Positions 1 to 7,921 of a stretch of 18,847 nucleotides of DNA are shown here, piece after piece (the first letter of the stretch is position 1; every line of letters begins with the position of its first letter). Origin of the DNA: Gammaproteobacteria bacterium UBA4475 (GTDB lineage Bacteria; Pseudomonadota; Gammaproteobacteria; Pseudomonadales; Azotimanducaceae). Where the stretch lies: assembly GCA_002389265.1 (NCBI GenBank), contig DGOD01000092.1, forward strand, positions 1-18,847. Reading direction: 5' to 3'. Position numbers and translations under genes: made by a program. The notes beneath the pieces were generated by a model. That model did no database searches. It was not told the origin of the DNA and worked only from the letters and a program-made list of their open reading frames with translations.

Positions 1-1
1 C

Positions 2-460
2 GCCAAGGTGCTAACTAGCTGCGCTGTGATTGGCGCCTTAACGGCGTATCTTTGGCGCATCAAAATACCGACATGGCTACTGCGCTTGCTGCTCCTGCTG
101 ATGTTTGTCCGATTCATTTTTGTTTTGCAAGTCGGTTTGAGCTGGGGGCTCGACAAGCTTTATTTTGAGACGGAACAACAGCAAGCACTGGCCTCCCTGA
201 ATCTGGTCAAAGATCATTTACACGATCTGCGCGACAGCTATATGCAGTCGATTGATTCCAGCGGGTTTTTCAGTGGCACCTGGCAAGCGGCTCAAGCGCT
301 TATCGGTACTGATGACCAGCAAAGCATGACTGACATTGCCGCAACCGCTATCATCCGCTTGCTGGTTATCCTGCTGTTACAAAGTCTGCTGCTGCCATTG
401 GTGTTTATCTGGCTGATCTGGCAGCTCCTCAAATCAATCATCACCAGACCAACAAATTAA
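2..460 (+). CDS. Unrecognised membrane protein, C-terminal part (5' end cut by window edge)
   Basis: I do not recognise this protein. The frame is open to the left edge; a GTG at 8 is a possible start but has no visible ribosome site within the window, so the gene probably begins outside it. Counting from that GTG (150 residues), there is a long hydrophobic stretch at about residues 20-48, a soluble, partly charged segment at about 50-110 (FETEQQQALASLNLVKDHL), and a second long hydrophobic segment at about 113-145 rich in Leu and Ile. This suggests an inner-membrane protein with a loop of about 60 residues between membrane segments. No catalytic motif is visible. It converges on djlA with only 14 bases between the stop codons, too little for a separate terminator. 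It is a real coding region by length and composition, but of unknown function. Confidence 0.7.
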   Translation, partial: AKVLTSCAVIGALTAYLWRIKIPTWLLRLLLLLMFVRFIFVLQVGLSWGLDKLYFETEQQQALASLNLVKDHLHDLRDSYMQSIDSSGFFSGTWQAAQALIGTDDQQSMTDIAATAIIRLLVILLLQSLLLPLVFIWLIWQLLKSIITRPTN

Positions 461-474
461 GCCGCCTCAGCAGT

Positions 475-1224
475 CTAACTGGCTAGGCGCTTGTGCTTTT
501 CGAGCACATCGAAGGCATTCTGAATTTCCTTGAACTTTTCCTCCGCCACCGATGCCAGCTCAGGTGACATACCATTCGCCAAAACACGGTCAGGATGATA
601 TTCCATAGCCAATTTTCGATACTTCGCCTTGATCACTTTCAACTCGTCAGTGGGTTTGCAGCCCAGGATCTGGAAGCATCGACTCAAATCGTTATTCGAG
701 CCAGTAAAGCGGCTCTTGATCTGTTCGTAGTGGCTTTCCAGCTGAAAAATTCGGACGGCCTGCAGCAGCAATTTTTCTTCTGCCGCATGCAGGGTGCCAT
801 CGGCATAGGCTACCAACAACAGCAGATCAACCAGCGACTCCTTCACCACTCGGACCGACCCAAACTCTTGCTGGAATTGCTGAGCAAAGCTCTCAAAGGT
901 CGCATCTGAATCTTTTGCAGCGTTGAATATTTGAATCGCGAGCTTCCGCGCCGGCGGATCAAGGCGCAGATTCTCGCGCATCACTCGATCGATAACATCC
1001 ACTTCGGCTTGAGACACAAAACCGTCAGCTTTCGCGAGCTTACCCAGCATCGAAAAGGTCGCAGCAAAATAAATACTTTGCTTGTTCTCAATAGAACTCA
1101 ACAGGCCTCGGCCTTTGGCCTTCGAATCGAATTGATGCCCCATGACCGCACCCATGACGCCACCCAGTGGACCGCCAAGCACAAATCCAATACCACCACC
1201 TAGGACTTTCCCCAACCAACTCAT
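475..1224 (-). CDS. djlA: DjlA-type membrane-anchored J-domain co-chaperone
   Basis: The protein has 249 residues. An N-terminal Gly-rich membrane segment at residues 2-30 ([18 protein letters not shown]) is followed by a TerB-like helical domain at about 45-165 and a C-terminal J domain at about 180-245 carrying the HPD tripeptide (EYHPDRV) that stimulates DnaK ATPase. This order is diagnostic of DjlA, a cytoplasm-facing co-chaperone of the inner membrane. The frame extends upstream to 1323, but ATG at 1224 is chosen because it has a GGAG site eight bases upstream and gives the expected N-terminus; the extra 33 residues lie inside the hydrolase gene. Its ATG overlaps the hydrolase TGA as ATGA, which implies translational coupling as the last gene of the manB-hydrolase-djlA unit. 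Confidence 0.93.
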   Translation of the reverse strand: MSWLGKVLGGGIGFVLGGPLGGVMGAVMGHQFDSKAKGRGLLSSIENKQSIYFAATFSMLGKLAKADGFVSQAEVDVIDRVMRENLRLDPPARKLAIQIFNAAKDSDATFESFAQQFQQEFGSVRVVKESLVDLLLLVAYADGTLHAAEEKLLLQAVRIFQLESHYEQIKSRFTGSNNDLSRCFQILGCKPTDELKVIKAKYRKLAMEYHPDRVLANGMSPELASVAEEKFKEIQNAFDVLEKHKRLAS

Positions 1225-2099
1225 GTAATGCTCCGATAAAAATCTACCATTGTGTCCAGCAGGATCGGCACGGCACCGGCTGGTATGTTGTGCCCTAGCC
1301 CTTCGATGACATTGAGCTGACACCCGGGAATATGCTTTGCAGTGTCTTCACCTGCGGCGAGGGGTATTAATGGGTCGTCTGCGCCATGAATCACCAGCAC
1401 GGGGATTTTTATCTGCTCAAGCATTCTCGTGCGATCACCGGTCGCCACCACCGCCGCCATTTGGCGCGCCACACCAGCCGGATTATGATTTCGATCGAAT
1501 CTTTTTTGGGCGATGGCCAACCGCTGTTCAAGGCTCTCTGGATAGGCTGGACTGCCACAAATCAGCAGACCTTCCGCTGTCAGCGCAACAGCGGCCGCCT
1601 TGCCACCCGCCGGGTCGGGGCTGGCTACCAAAGAAGCCTGAGCCGCCGGCGTCGCGCCCGGTAAGCCGCGCCTACCGCTTGATGACATCATGGATATCAT
1701 AGACAGCAATCGCGCTCCATGGGTGGCAGCCAGTAATTGAGCAATCATACCGCCCATGGAAATCCCCATAACATGAGCCCGCTGAATGCCAAGGGCGTCC
1801 ATTAGACCGATAACATCATTCGCCATATCCTGCAGATCATAGGCCAGCGTCCCTCTATCACCTCGCACGATGGCAGACAGATCGGGCAATCCCGCCTGCG
1901 TAAACGTCTCGGATAAGCCTACGTCGCGATTATCGAAAACAACAACATGGAAGCCCTGCTCTACCAACCCCTCCAGCAATGCCTCAGGCCAATCGATGAG
2001 TTGTGTGCCCAAACCCCGCATCAATATCACAGTGGGCAGCTGTTGGTCGCCGCGCGCCTCGTATTCTAGCGATATCTGATTCGCAACAACTTGAGTCAC
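1221..2099 (-). CDS. Alpha/beta-hydrolase fold protein
   Basis: This 292-residue alpha/beta hydrolase carries a nucleophile elbow GISMGG with Ser114, a probable acid Asp241 in [11 protein letters not shown], and catalytic His270 in GLGHNIP. The N-terminal [10 protein letters not shown] region (residues 28-37) is the usual oxyanion-hole position, and DNRDVGLSE at 56-64 is typical of the family of small esterases and lactonases. The substrate cannot be read from sequence. The start is GTG at 2099, overlapping the TGA of the phosphohexomutase gene (GTGA), with a GGGAGG site nine bases upstream. The stop overlaps djlA. Translational coupling on both sides suggests stoichiometric expression with its neighbours, although no pathway obviously links the three products. 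Confidence 0.88.
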   Translation of the reverse strand: MTQVVANQISLEYEARGDQQLPTVILMRGLGTQLIDWPEALLEGLVEQGFHVVVFDNRDVGLSETFTQAGLPDLSAIVRGDRGTLAYDLQDMANDVIGLMDALGIQRAHVMGISMGGMIAQLLAATHGARLLSMISMMSSSGRRGLPGATPAAQASLVASPDPAGGKAAAVALTAEGLLICGSPAYPESLEQRLAIAQKRFDRNHNPAGVARQMAAVVATGDRTRMLEQIKIPVLVIHGADDPLIPLAAGEDTAKHIPGCQLNVIEGLGHNIPAGAVPILLDTMVDFYRSIT

Positions 2100-3457
2100 A
2101 GCGCCTCGCCTCCCATCAACGCCAAAATTTCTGCGGTTTTGGTCTGCATCAAGTGCTGATCACCTCGCGATTCCACGTTAAGTCGAACCACCGGCTCAGT
2201 ATTCGACATACGCACATTAAACCGCCATTGGGCAAATTCCATACTCAGCCCATCCGTGTGATCTATGGCGACCACGTCGGCACCATAGTGCGTCTCGAGG
2301 CTGGCTAACACCCCTGCAGCATCATCGATGCGACGATTGATTTCACCACTGGCGGGAAAGGCTAACATGCGCTCATCCACCATTTCTGCGAGGCTCTTAC
2401 CCCGACTCGACATCAAGCCCACCACCAATAACCAAGGCACCATGCCGCTGTCGCAATAGGCAAAATCCCGAAAATAATGATGGGCGCTCATCTCACCACC
2501 GTAAACAGCATTCTCAAGTCGCATCCGCTCTTTGATAAAGGCATGACCGGTCTTACTGAGTATGGGTGTACCACCGCCGCGGTTGACGATATCAATCGTA
2601 TTCCAGGTCAACCGTGGGTCATGCACGATCTTGCTACCGGGCTGTTGTTGCAGAAACGCTTCAGCAAGCAAGCCAACGATGTAGTAACCCTCAATAAAAC
2701 GCCCACTGGCGTCGAAGAAAAAACAACGATCAAAGTCACCGTCCCAAGCGATACCCAGATCTGCGCCATGGGCTAAGATAGCATCAATCGTGGGTTGACG
2801 ATTCGCTTCCAACAGCGGGTTCGGCACGCCATTGGGGAAGTGCCCGTCAGCAACATGCTGCAGTTTGATAAACGTGAAGGGCAACGACGCCTCTAACAAA
2901 TCAATCACCGCTCCGGCACCACCATTACCACTGTTAACAACAATCTTAAGGGGCTTTATCGTCTCCTTGTCGACGTAGGCGAGGAGCTTATCTTTATAGG
3001 CTGCACGATGTTCAAGCCGCGTCAGCTTGCCAATTCGTGTACTCGCGGGAAAGGCGTTCTCTTCAGCCAAACGTTGAATTTCAAACAGACCCGTATCACC
3101 GCTGATGGGTTTCGAATCCTCCCGTACCAGTTTCATGCCATTATAGTCTTTAGGATTATGACTCGCGGTCACCACGATACCGCCGTCCATCTCGAAATGG
3201 GAGGTGGCAAAGTAGATTTCCTCAGTGCCACACTCACCGATATGGAACACATCAACGCCGCTGTCCAGTAAGCCTTCAATCAGTGCATCGGATAGCGCCG
3301 GACTAGACAGGCGAATGTCGTGGCCCACCACAACCCGCTTAGGCTGCAAGAATGCCGCATAGGCTCGACCGACCCGATAGGCGATAGACTCGTTCAGTTG
3401 GTCTGGAACACGACCACGCAGGTCGTAAGCTTTGAAACAATGGATGGGGTCGGTCAA
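2096..3457 (-). CDS. manB: Phosphomannomutase/phosphoglucomutase (ManB/CpsG type)
   Basis: This 453-residue alpha-D-phosphohexomutase interconverts hexose 6-phosphate and 1-phosphate, supplying mannose-1-P or glucose-1-P for surface polysaccharide. The four family signatures are in order: the phosphoserine loop TASHNP with Ser99, the metal loop DGDFDR at 239-244, the sugar-specificity loop GEMSAHH at 321-327, and the phosphate-binding loop [10 protein letters not shown] at 418-427. Length matches E. coli CpsG (about 456). The best start is TTG at 3457, which gives the conserved opening CFKAYDLRG at residues 7-15; a GGAA run lies just upstream, but the site is weak and a rare start codon limits confidence in the exact N-terminus. 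It lies 105 bases after xni and overlaps the hydrolase gene by four bases. Mannose versus glucose preference is not decidable here. Confidence 0.92.
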   Translation of the reverse strand: MTDPIHCFKAYDLRGRVPDQLNESIAYRVGRAYAAFLQPKRVVVGHDIRLSSPALSDALIEGLLDSGVDVFHIGECGTEEIYFATSHFEMDGGIVVTASHNPKDYNGMKLVREDSKPISGDTGLFEIQRLAEENAFPASTRIGKLTRLEHRAAYKDKLLAYVDKETIKPLKIVVNSGNGGAGAVIDLLEASLPFTFIKLQHVADGHFPNGVPNPLLEANRQPTIDAILAHGADLGIAWDGDFDRCFFFDASGRFIEGYYIVGLLAEAFLQQQPGSKIVHDPRLTWNTIDIVNRGGGTPILSKTGHAFIKERMRLENAVYGGEMSAHHYFRDFAYCDSGMVPWLLVVGLMSSRGKSLAEMVDERMLAFPASGEINRRIDDAAGVLASLETHYGADVVAIDHTDGLSMEFAQWRFNVRMSNTEPVVRLNVESRGDQHLMQTKTAEILALMGGEAL

Positions 3458-3562
3458 GGCGCTTTCCGTTTACTGTTAAAGCCGCAGTCTAACACTTTAG
3501 GCCGCCTTGACCCACGTCTAAGCCGACAAAAAACCATCGACCGAAGGCTCGCAGCCCGGACC

Positions 3563-4360
3563 TTAACCCACTGATCGACCACTGTCCGCCTGCGCCCATA
3601 AGGCCGACAGCCGATAACTTTTGAGGTTAATCCCAAGCGCCAGATCAGTTTTCAGACCGGTTAACTGTCGACAAATCCGCACCTGATCTGCGTCGGCTTG
3701 AACCCTGGCGACCATGGGGTCTTTGACCCCCGCCTCAAGTATCGCCGCCAGTGACCCATAGGTTTGCAGCAAAGCAATCGCGGTCTTCTTACCGACCCTC
3801 GGCACCCCTTTAATACTGTTGGTAGGATCCCCCGCCAATGCCCAAAAATCTGCCAACTGGTCAATGCGCAGGTTAAACTTGGCTTGGGCGTCCGCCGGCG
3901 AAACAAAGCATTGTTCAAAGTGATGATAGAGCTGTATCTGCTGACTCAGCAGCGGTAAAAAACCCTTGTCAGTAGACAGAATGACTACCTGCCCGCCACT
4001 GCCAGCGATACCCTGGGCCAAAGTACCAATCACGTCGTCGGCCTCCAGATGCGGTTGTTTCAGACTGGCAACGCCAACACTCGCAAAGGCCGACTTAAAA
4101 TCCTCAAGGTGCGTCATTAGCCTCTCTGGCGTCGGCGCTCGACCTGCCTTATAACCTGGATAACAAGTATGGCGCCAGGTGGTTTCGTGACTATCCACCA
4201 CGGAAATTGCGTGGCTGGGTTGATGCTGGCGCAGCGCTTTCTCAAGGGACCGGCGGCTGGCTTCGACTACCGTCTCGATCGACTCATTACGCGCCTGTCC
4301 GGCCTCATAAATCCGCCGTATCAGATTGAATGTATCGATGAGCAGTACCTTGATCGACAC
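3563..4360 (-). CDS. xni: Xni/ExoIX-like 5'-3' flap exonuclease
   Basis: This 265-residue protein of the FEN/polymerase-I 5'-nuclease family lacks a polymerase domain. The N-terminal LLIDTFNLIRRIYEA (Asp9) matches Xni rather than Pol I. Metal-site residues are seen at Asp56, in the EADDVIG motif (Glu106, Asp108, Asp109) and at Asp131 (STDKG). The DNA-binding helix-three-turn-helix is GDPTNSIKGVPRVGKKTA at 177-194. Compared with Pol I, the second-metal aspartates look reduced (TDKGF for GDKDM, GDPTN for GDSSDN), as is known for the Xni group. GTG at 4360 is the start, with an AGGAG site seven to eight bases upstream. It is divergent from ycaQ across 95 bases and may lead the downstream manB unit. 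It probably acts on flaps or gaps in repair or lagging-strand processing. Confidence 0.9.
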   Translation of the reverse strand: MSIKVLLIDTFNLIRRIYEAGQARNESIETVVEASRRSLEKALRQHQPSHAISVVDSHETTWRHTCYPGYKAGRAPTPERLMTHLEDFKSAFASVGVASLKQPHLEADDVIGTLAQGIAGSGGQVVILSTDKGFLPLLSQQIQLYHHFEQCFVSPADAQAKFNLRIDQLADFWALAGDPTNSIKGVPRVGKKTAIALLQTYGSLAAILEAGVKDPMVARVQADADQVRICRQLTGLKTDLALGINLKSYRLSALWAQADSGRSVG

Positions 4361-4455
4361 AGTGAGGCTCCTGATGATTGGCAGCCCAGCATCTGGCCGC
4401 GATTAATTTGCAGCTTAGCATGCCGGTGACGCGAGGCAACTGCTATGCTGCTGCC

Positions 4456-5670
4456 ATGCGACCTATTCCTACCTGCAACCTACAAGCGGCCCGCCGTGCG
4501 ACTCTGCGTTACCAGGGCTTGCTTAAAGGCGCCTATTTCGGCCAAGGCAAACAGGCGGTGGTCCGCGCCATTGATGCCCTGGGTTACCTGCAAATCGATA
4601 CTATCTCGGTGGTTGACCGGTCTCACCATCATATTCTGAAAACTCGAATATCAAATTACACACCGGAGCTACTCACCCAACTGCAGGCTGTTGATCGTCA
4701 AGTGTTTGAATACTGGTCCCATGCCGCCGCCTACCTGCCGATCCAGGACTATCGATACTACCTGCCCATGATGCACGGCTTTGGCGCACAGCGCAGTCAT
4801 GACCAAGCGCTCACCCAGGCGATTCTCCATCGCATAACAGCAGAAGGCCCCCTCCAATCGAAAGACTTTGAGCCGCAACGAGATCGGCAAAGCAACGGCT
4901 GGTGGGACTGGAAACCCGCTAAACACGCCCTCGAATACCTGTTTCTGAGCGGACAACTGATGATCACCGAGCGCGTGGGGTTTGCGAAGCTTTATGATTT
5001 GACCGAGCGCGTATTGCCCACTTTTATCGATACCCGTATGCCGTCAGTGACCGAATGGGCCCGCTTCAGCCTGCTCAAGTCTCTGAAGGCCCTGGGTATT
5101 GGTACGTTGGCGGACCTGACCTATGCCCGCGCTACGGTTCGGCGTTTTACCGCACCGGAATTTGTGCCCGATTACGCCGCGGCCCTGCAGCAACTAATCG
5201 ATGAGGGTGAGGCCTGCGCCGTGGATGTAGACGGTGAGACTTGGTATGCACTGCCCGGGTTATTCGAACCTAGCCGCACGCAACTGGATCGCTCACAGAT
5301 CCAGTTTCTGTCACCCTTCGACAACCTGGTTATCAATCGCAAGCGGCTCCTGCGTCTATTCAACTTTGACTATCAGTTAGAGTGTTATGTGCCCGCGGCT
5401 AAACGCCGCTACGGCTATTTTTGTTTGCCGCTACTCTGGGGGGATCAATTGGTGGGACGAATGGATTGCAAGGCCGAACGTAAAACCGGTGTTTTGCACC
5501 TACGTCATCTGCAGATTGAATCGCAGTATGTTCTCACAGATGCCCTGATCAGCGCGCTGGAACTGGGTCTACAGCGCTTTGCTGAGGGCCTGCAATGCAC
5601 TCACATCGAACTTGAGACCACCACACCGGCCCGGCTAGGCCAGGCCCTCACACTGAAGCTTGGCAACTAA
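4456..5670 (+). CDS. ycaQ: YcaQ-family DNA crosslink repair glycosylase (HTH_42)
   Basis: The protein has 404 residues when started at ATG 4456; the open frame extends to 4378, and upstream in-frame ATGs at 4378 and 4420 would add residues not expected for the family. No clear ribosome site decides the question. The signature segment GYLQIDTISVV at 43-53 holds the QxD motif (Gln46, Asp48) of the YcaQ/AlkX branch, as opposed to QxQ in AlkZ. EYWSHAAAYLP at 85-95 is the second family hallmark. Known members are winged-helix glycosylases that excise N-alkylated bases and unhook interstrand crosslinks. Length fits E. coli YcaQ (about 410). It is monocistronic and divergent from xni, another DNA-processing gene. 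The family call is secure; crosslink activity is inferred from characterised homologues. Confidence 0.88.
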   Translation: MRPIPTCNLQAARRATLRYQGLLKGAYFGQGKQAVVRAIDALGYLQIDTISVVDRSHHHILKTRISNYTPELLTQLQAVDRQVFEYWSHAAAYLPIQDYRYYLPMMHGFGAQRSHDQALTQAILHRITAEGPLQSKDFEPQRDRQSNGWWDWKPAKHALEYLFLSGQLMITERVGFAKLYDLTERVLPTFIDTRMPSVTEWARFSLLKSLKALGIGTLADLTYARATVRRFTAPEFVPDYAAALQQLIDEGEACAVDVDGETWYALPGLFEPSRTQLDRSQIQFLSPFDNLVINRKRLLRLFNFDYQLECYVPAAKRRYGYFCLPLLWGDQLVGRMDCKAERKTGVLHLRHLQIESQYVLTDALISALELGLQRFAEGLQCTHIELETTTPARLGQALTLKLGN

Positions 5671-5735
5671 CGCGAGTCAATGAAAGCGAGTCGACTAACG
5701 CCTGCTAGTTGCAACCGACAACAGGCAAGCGCCGT

Positions 5736-5756
5736 AGCTAAACACGATAGCTTTTT
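5736..5756 (+). terminator. Weak candidate intrinsic terminator after ycaQ
   Basis: Arms AGCTA (5736-5740) and TAGCT (5748-5752) enclose a seven-base loop and run into a T tract (5752-5756). It lies 65 bases beyond the ycaQ stop and touches the end of the convergent acyl-CoA synthetase gene. The stem is only five pairs and A/T-rich, so it is a weak call. A second imperfect pairing, GCCTG (5700-5704) with CAGGC (5722-5726), lies just before it. Confidence 0.35.
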
Positions 5757-7392
5757 ATATTTGCCGGTCGCGGCCAGCCCAATAGGGCTCACGCACCAGC
5801 CGACGCTGAATCTTCCCGGACGGCAGCCGTGGTAGATCATCGGTAAAATCAATGGTTCGTGGCGCTTTAAACGCCGGCAGGTGCTCGCGCACAAAGGCGA
5901 TCAATTCAGCGACCGTGCCTTGGTCTGGCGCAATACCAGGCTTCAGCATCACCACGGATTTCACGTCTTCGCCCCACTCTTCGCTGGGAATGCCGATGGT
6001 ACAAACATCGGCAACAGCCGGATGGCGCAACAACACATCGTCGGTTTCCTGTGGGTAAATATTCACGCCGCCCGAGATAATGGTTTCCGCGCTGCGACCG
6101 GTTAAAAACAGATAACCATCCGCATCGAAATAACCCATATCTCCCAAGGTAAAGTAGTCACCTTGATAACTACCCGCGGTTTTGGCGGTATCTTTGAAAT
6201 ATTCAAACCGGATCTCTGGAGCCCGAAAATAAATGGTACCTACTGTGCCAGTCGCCACTTCGTTGCCATCGTCATCACAAATTTTGTTATCCGCAGAGGG
6301 TGGTGCTTTGCCCACACTGCCAGGCTTGGTAAGCCACTCCTGGGGGCCAATAAAGAAGCCACCACCGCCCTCTGTGGCGGCGTAGTATTCATAGACCACA
6401 GGCCCCAGCCAGGCCATCATCGACTGCTTCACATGCACAGGACAAGGCGCCGCGCCATGCAGAACATATCGAAGCTTGTCGACCCGATATTTGTCGCGAG
6501 TCGCCGCTGGCAAGGCCAGAAGCCGATGAAACATTGTCGCCACCATATGGGTGTGGGTAATGTCGTATTCTTCCACTAACCTCAAGGTTTCTTCTGGGTC
6601 CCACTTGTCCATCAACACAGTGCCGACACCTGCAGCCAAGGGCGCAATGATATTGAAGGCTAACGGCGCTGCATGGTAAGCCGGCCCAGTACACAAAGCC
6701 CGATCAGTCTCAGCATCATAAGCCGCAGCAGCCATCGAGATAGCTGTGGTCTCTGCCGCTGCTCGGCTCGCTTGGCTCGCGTTCTCGCCCGCTGACACGG
6801 CGCCACCGGGAAGCGCGGCAGCCGACCGTTGTCGATAAACGCCTTTGGGACGACCGGTCGTGCCCGATGTATAGAGCATCTGCCCGCCGATTTCCGGCCC
6901 ATCGATATTGCCAGCCGCAGCGCTATCAACCAAATCGTTGTAGGCCTGAAAGCCCGACAAGTCACCACCCACTGCCAAGGCAAGTTTCAACTGCGAGTGG
7001 TTATCCTGGAGCGCGTCAATGGCTGGCTGAGCACAACGAATATCCGCGATAAAGGCTTTCGCCTCGCAATTGCCCACAATGTAGGACGCATTATCGCCGG
7101 TTAAATGCCAGTTAATCGGCGTCACTCGAAACCCAGCACGCATACAGGCGTAATAGACTTCGAGAAATTCGGGACGATTCACCAACAACATCGCCACCCC
7201 GTCGTCCGGCTTCAAGCCGGCGTCGCGAAACACGCGAGCCAGCTGATTTGCGCGAGCATTAAGCTCAGCAAAGGTACGATTACCATAATTCGAAATCACC
7301 GCCATCTTGTCGGGCCGTTCCTGCGCATGATAGGCCAGGGTCATGCCCGTTAGAGTCGCTTCAGGCAGTGTCAATTTCACAGCATTTGTCAT
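5755..7392 (-). CDS. Acyl-CoA synthetase (AMP-forming, ANL superfamily)
   Basis: This 545-residue ANL adenylating enzyme probably activates a carboxylic acid, most likely a fatty or other acyl acid, to its CoA thioester. Motifs are in order: the ATP loop YTSGTTGRPKG at 174-184, YHAAPLAFN at 239-247, the YYAATEGGG adenine region at 336-344, GDMGYFDADGYLFLTGR at 417-433 with the ribose-binding Asp418, and the C-terminal catalytic Lys527 in PSGKIQR. The start is ATG 7392 with an AGGGG site upstream. A segment at about 189-232, between the ATP loop and CTGPAYHAAP, is unusually rich in Ala and Ser and may be an insertion. The gene stands alone, divergent from the small gene at 7615. Substrate chain length cannot be inferred. 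Confidence 0.9.
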   Translation of the reverse strand: MTNAVKLTLPEATLTGMTLAYHAQERPDKMAVISNYGNRTFAELNARANQLARVFRDAGLKPDDGVAMLLVNRPEFLEVYYACMRAGFRVTPINWHLTGDNASYIVGNCEAKAFIADIRCAQPAIDALQDNHSQLKLALAVGGDLSGFQAYNDLVDSAAAGNIDGPEIGGQMLYTSGTTGRPKGVYRQRSAAALPGGAVSAGENASQASRAAAETTAISMAAAAYDAETDRALCTGPAYHAAPLAFNIIAPLAAGVGTVLMDKWDPEETLRLVEEYDITHTHMVATMFHRLLALPAATRDKYRVDKLRYVLHGAAPCPVHVKQSMMAWLGPVVYEYYAATEGGGGFFIGPQEWLTKPGSVGKAPPSADNKICDDDGNEVATGTVGTIYFRAPEIRFEYFKDTAKTAGSYQGDYFTLGDMGYFDADGYLFLTGRSAETIISGGVNIYPQETDDVLLRHPAVADVCTIGIPSEEWGEDVKSVVMLKPGIAPDQGTVAELIAFVREHLPAFKAPRTIDFTDDLPRLPSGKIQRRLVREPYWAGRDRQI

Positions 7393-7433
7393 AGTTCAGG
7401 ACCCCTTCGCCTTATCACCGGCGTTGATTTATC

Positions 7434-7463
7434 TTGTCAAGACGACTGAGATTGCATTATCTT
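7434..7463 (+). promoter_or_regulatory. Candidate sigma-70-like promoter for the 73-residue gene
   Basis: TTGTCA at 7434-7439 (five of six to consensus) is followed after 18 bases by TATCTT at 7458-7463 (four of six). It faces the small gene and would give a leader of roughly 145 bases containing the hairpin at 7512-7549. This is pattern matching by eye only; such matches arise by chance. Confidence 0.3.
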
Positions 7464-7511
7464 CCACCCAAGCGCAAGGGACAGCGATACTGCGTCTAAC
7501 TCGATGAAGGA

Positions 7512-7549
7512 TGCACATCTAGAGCCGTTAGTGGGCTCGAAGATGTGCA
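7512..7549. other. Strong inverted repeat / RNA hairpin upstream of the 73-residue gene
   Basis: The outer arms TGCACATCT (7512-7520) and AGATGTGCA (7541-7549) pair perfectly over nine bases. After a one-by-two internal loop the inner arms GAGCC (7522-7526) and GGCTC (7534-7538) pair over five, leaving a seven-base loop. No T tract follows on either side, so it is not an obvious terminator. It lies 65 bases before the ATG at 7615, so it could be a 5' leader structure for that gene or a protein-binding dyad between the two divergent genes. Confidence 0.6.
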
Positions 7550-7614
7550 ACAGTTGGCGGGTTGATTGTGGACAACAAACGATGAATTACTGATTGACAA
7601 TAAGGAGCACAAAC

Positions 7615-7836
7615 ATGCCAGACGCTTACACGCTAGCCAAGCAACACCTGGATACAGGCATTCAAGAAGCCGCAGAAAACAACATAGAACTTAATGCCTA
7701 CGGCCAGGCATTACTCTGGAAACTCATTGAGCGTTATAAAGAAAACGGCCGCAGCGCCGCTGACATCATCGACGAAATCAAGTACACCCTTGATAACGTC
7801 GAAGACGACGGCACTTTTCACGTGTCTAGAAACTAA
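7615..7836 (+). CDS. Small soluble protein of unknown function (73 residues)
   Basis: I do not recognise this protein. ATG at 7615 has an excellent ribosome site (AAGGAG, seven bases upstream), which is the main evidence that it is real; an in-frame ATG in the upstream frame at 7594-7614 is not needed. The product is hydrophilic, without signal peptide, Cys or membrane segment. It is probably mostly helical: an N-terminal helix (residues 3-20), a second segment around AYGQALLWKLIERYKE (22-37), and an acidic C-terminal third (IIDEIKYTLDNVEDDG). It is the only gene on this strand between two minus-strand units and appears monocistronic. The composition resembles small regulatory or adaptor-type cytosolic proteins, but no motif supports a specific function. 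Confidence 0.75.
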   Translation: MPDAYTLAKQHLDTGIQEAAENNIELNAYGQALLWKLIERYKENGRSAADIIDEIKYTLDNVEDDGTFHVSRN

Positions 7837-7882
7837 GGACTTAACGTGAAGGACCAGGCAAGCGGAACAACAAGGCCTTGGA

Positions 7883-7919
7883 TACTAGCATCCTGCGTGG
7901 GTGCTAGTACCCATGCGGG
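7883..7919. repeat. Two overlapping, mutually exclusive inverted repeats between convergent genes
   Basis: Hairpin A pairs TACTAGCA (7883-7890) with TGCTAGTA (7902-7909), eight perfect pairs. Hairpin B pairs CCTGCGTGGG (7892-7901) with CCCATGCGGG (7910-7919), ten pairs including two G-U wobbles on the plus strand. The right arm of A is the loop of B, so only one can form at a time. A 10-base palindrome, CAAGGCCTTG, lies just before (7871-7880). The block sits between the stops of the 73-residue gene (7836) and yceI (7922). It may be a bidirectional transcript-end structure without a T tract, or a switch-like element. Confidence 0.5.
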
Positions 7920-7921
7920 GC

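Noticed and set aside
1225..1323. Longer N-terminus for DjlA
   Set aside because: The extra 33 residues lie within the hydrolase gene, lack family similarity, and the GGAG-ATG at 1224 gives the expected membrane anchor.
3454..3636. 60-residue minus-strand open frame at the xni-manB junction
   Set aside because: Overlaps the end of xni in another frame, Arg-rich and without family similarity; more likely a shadow.
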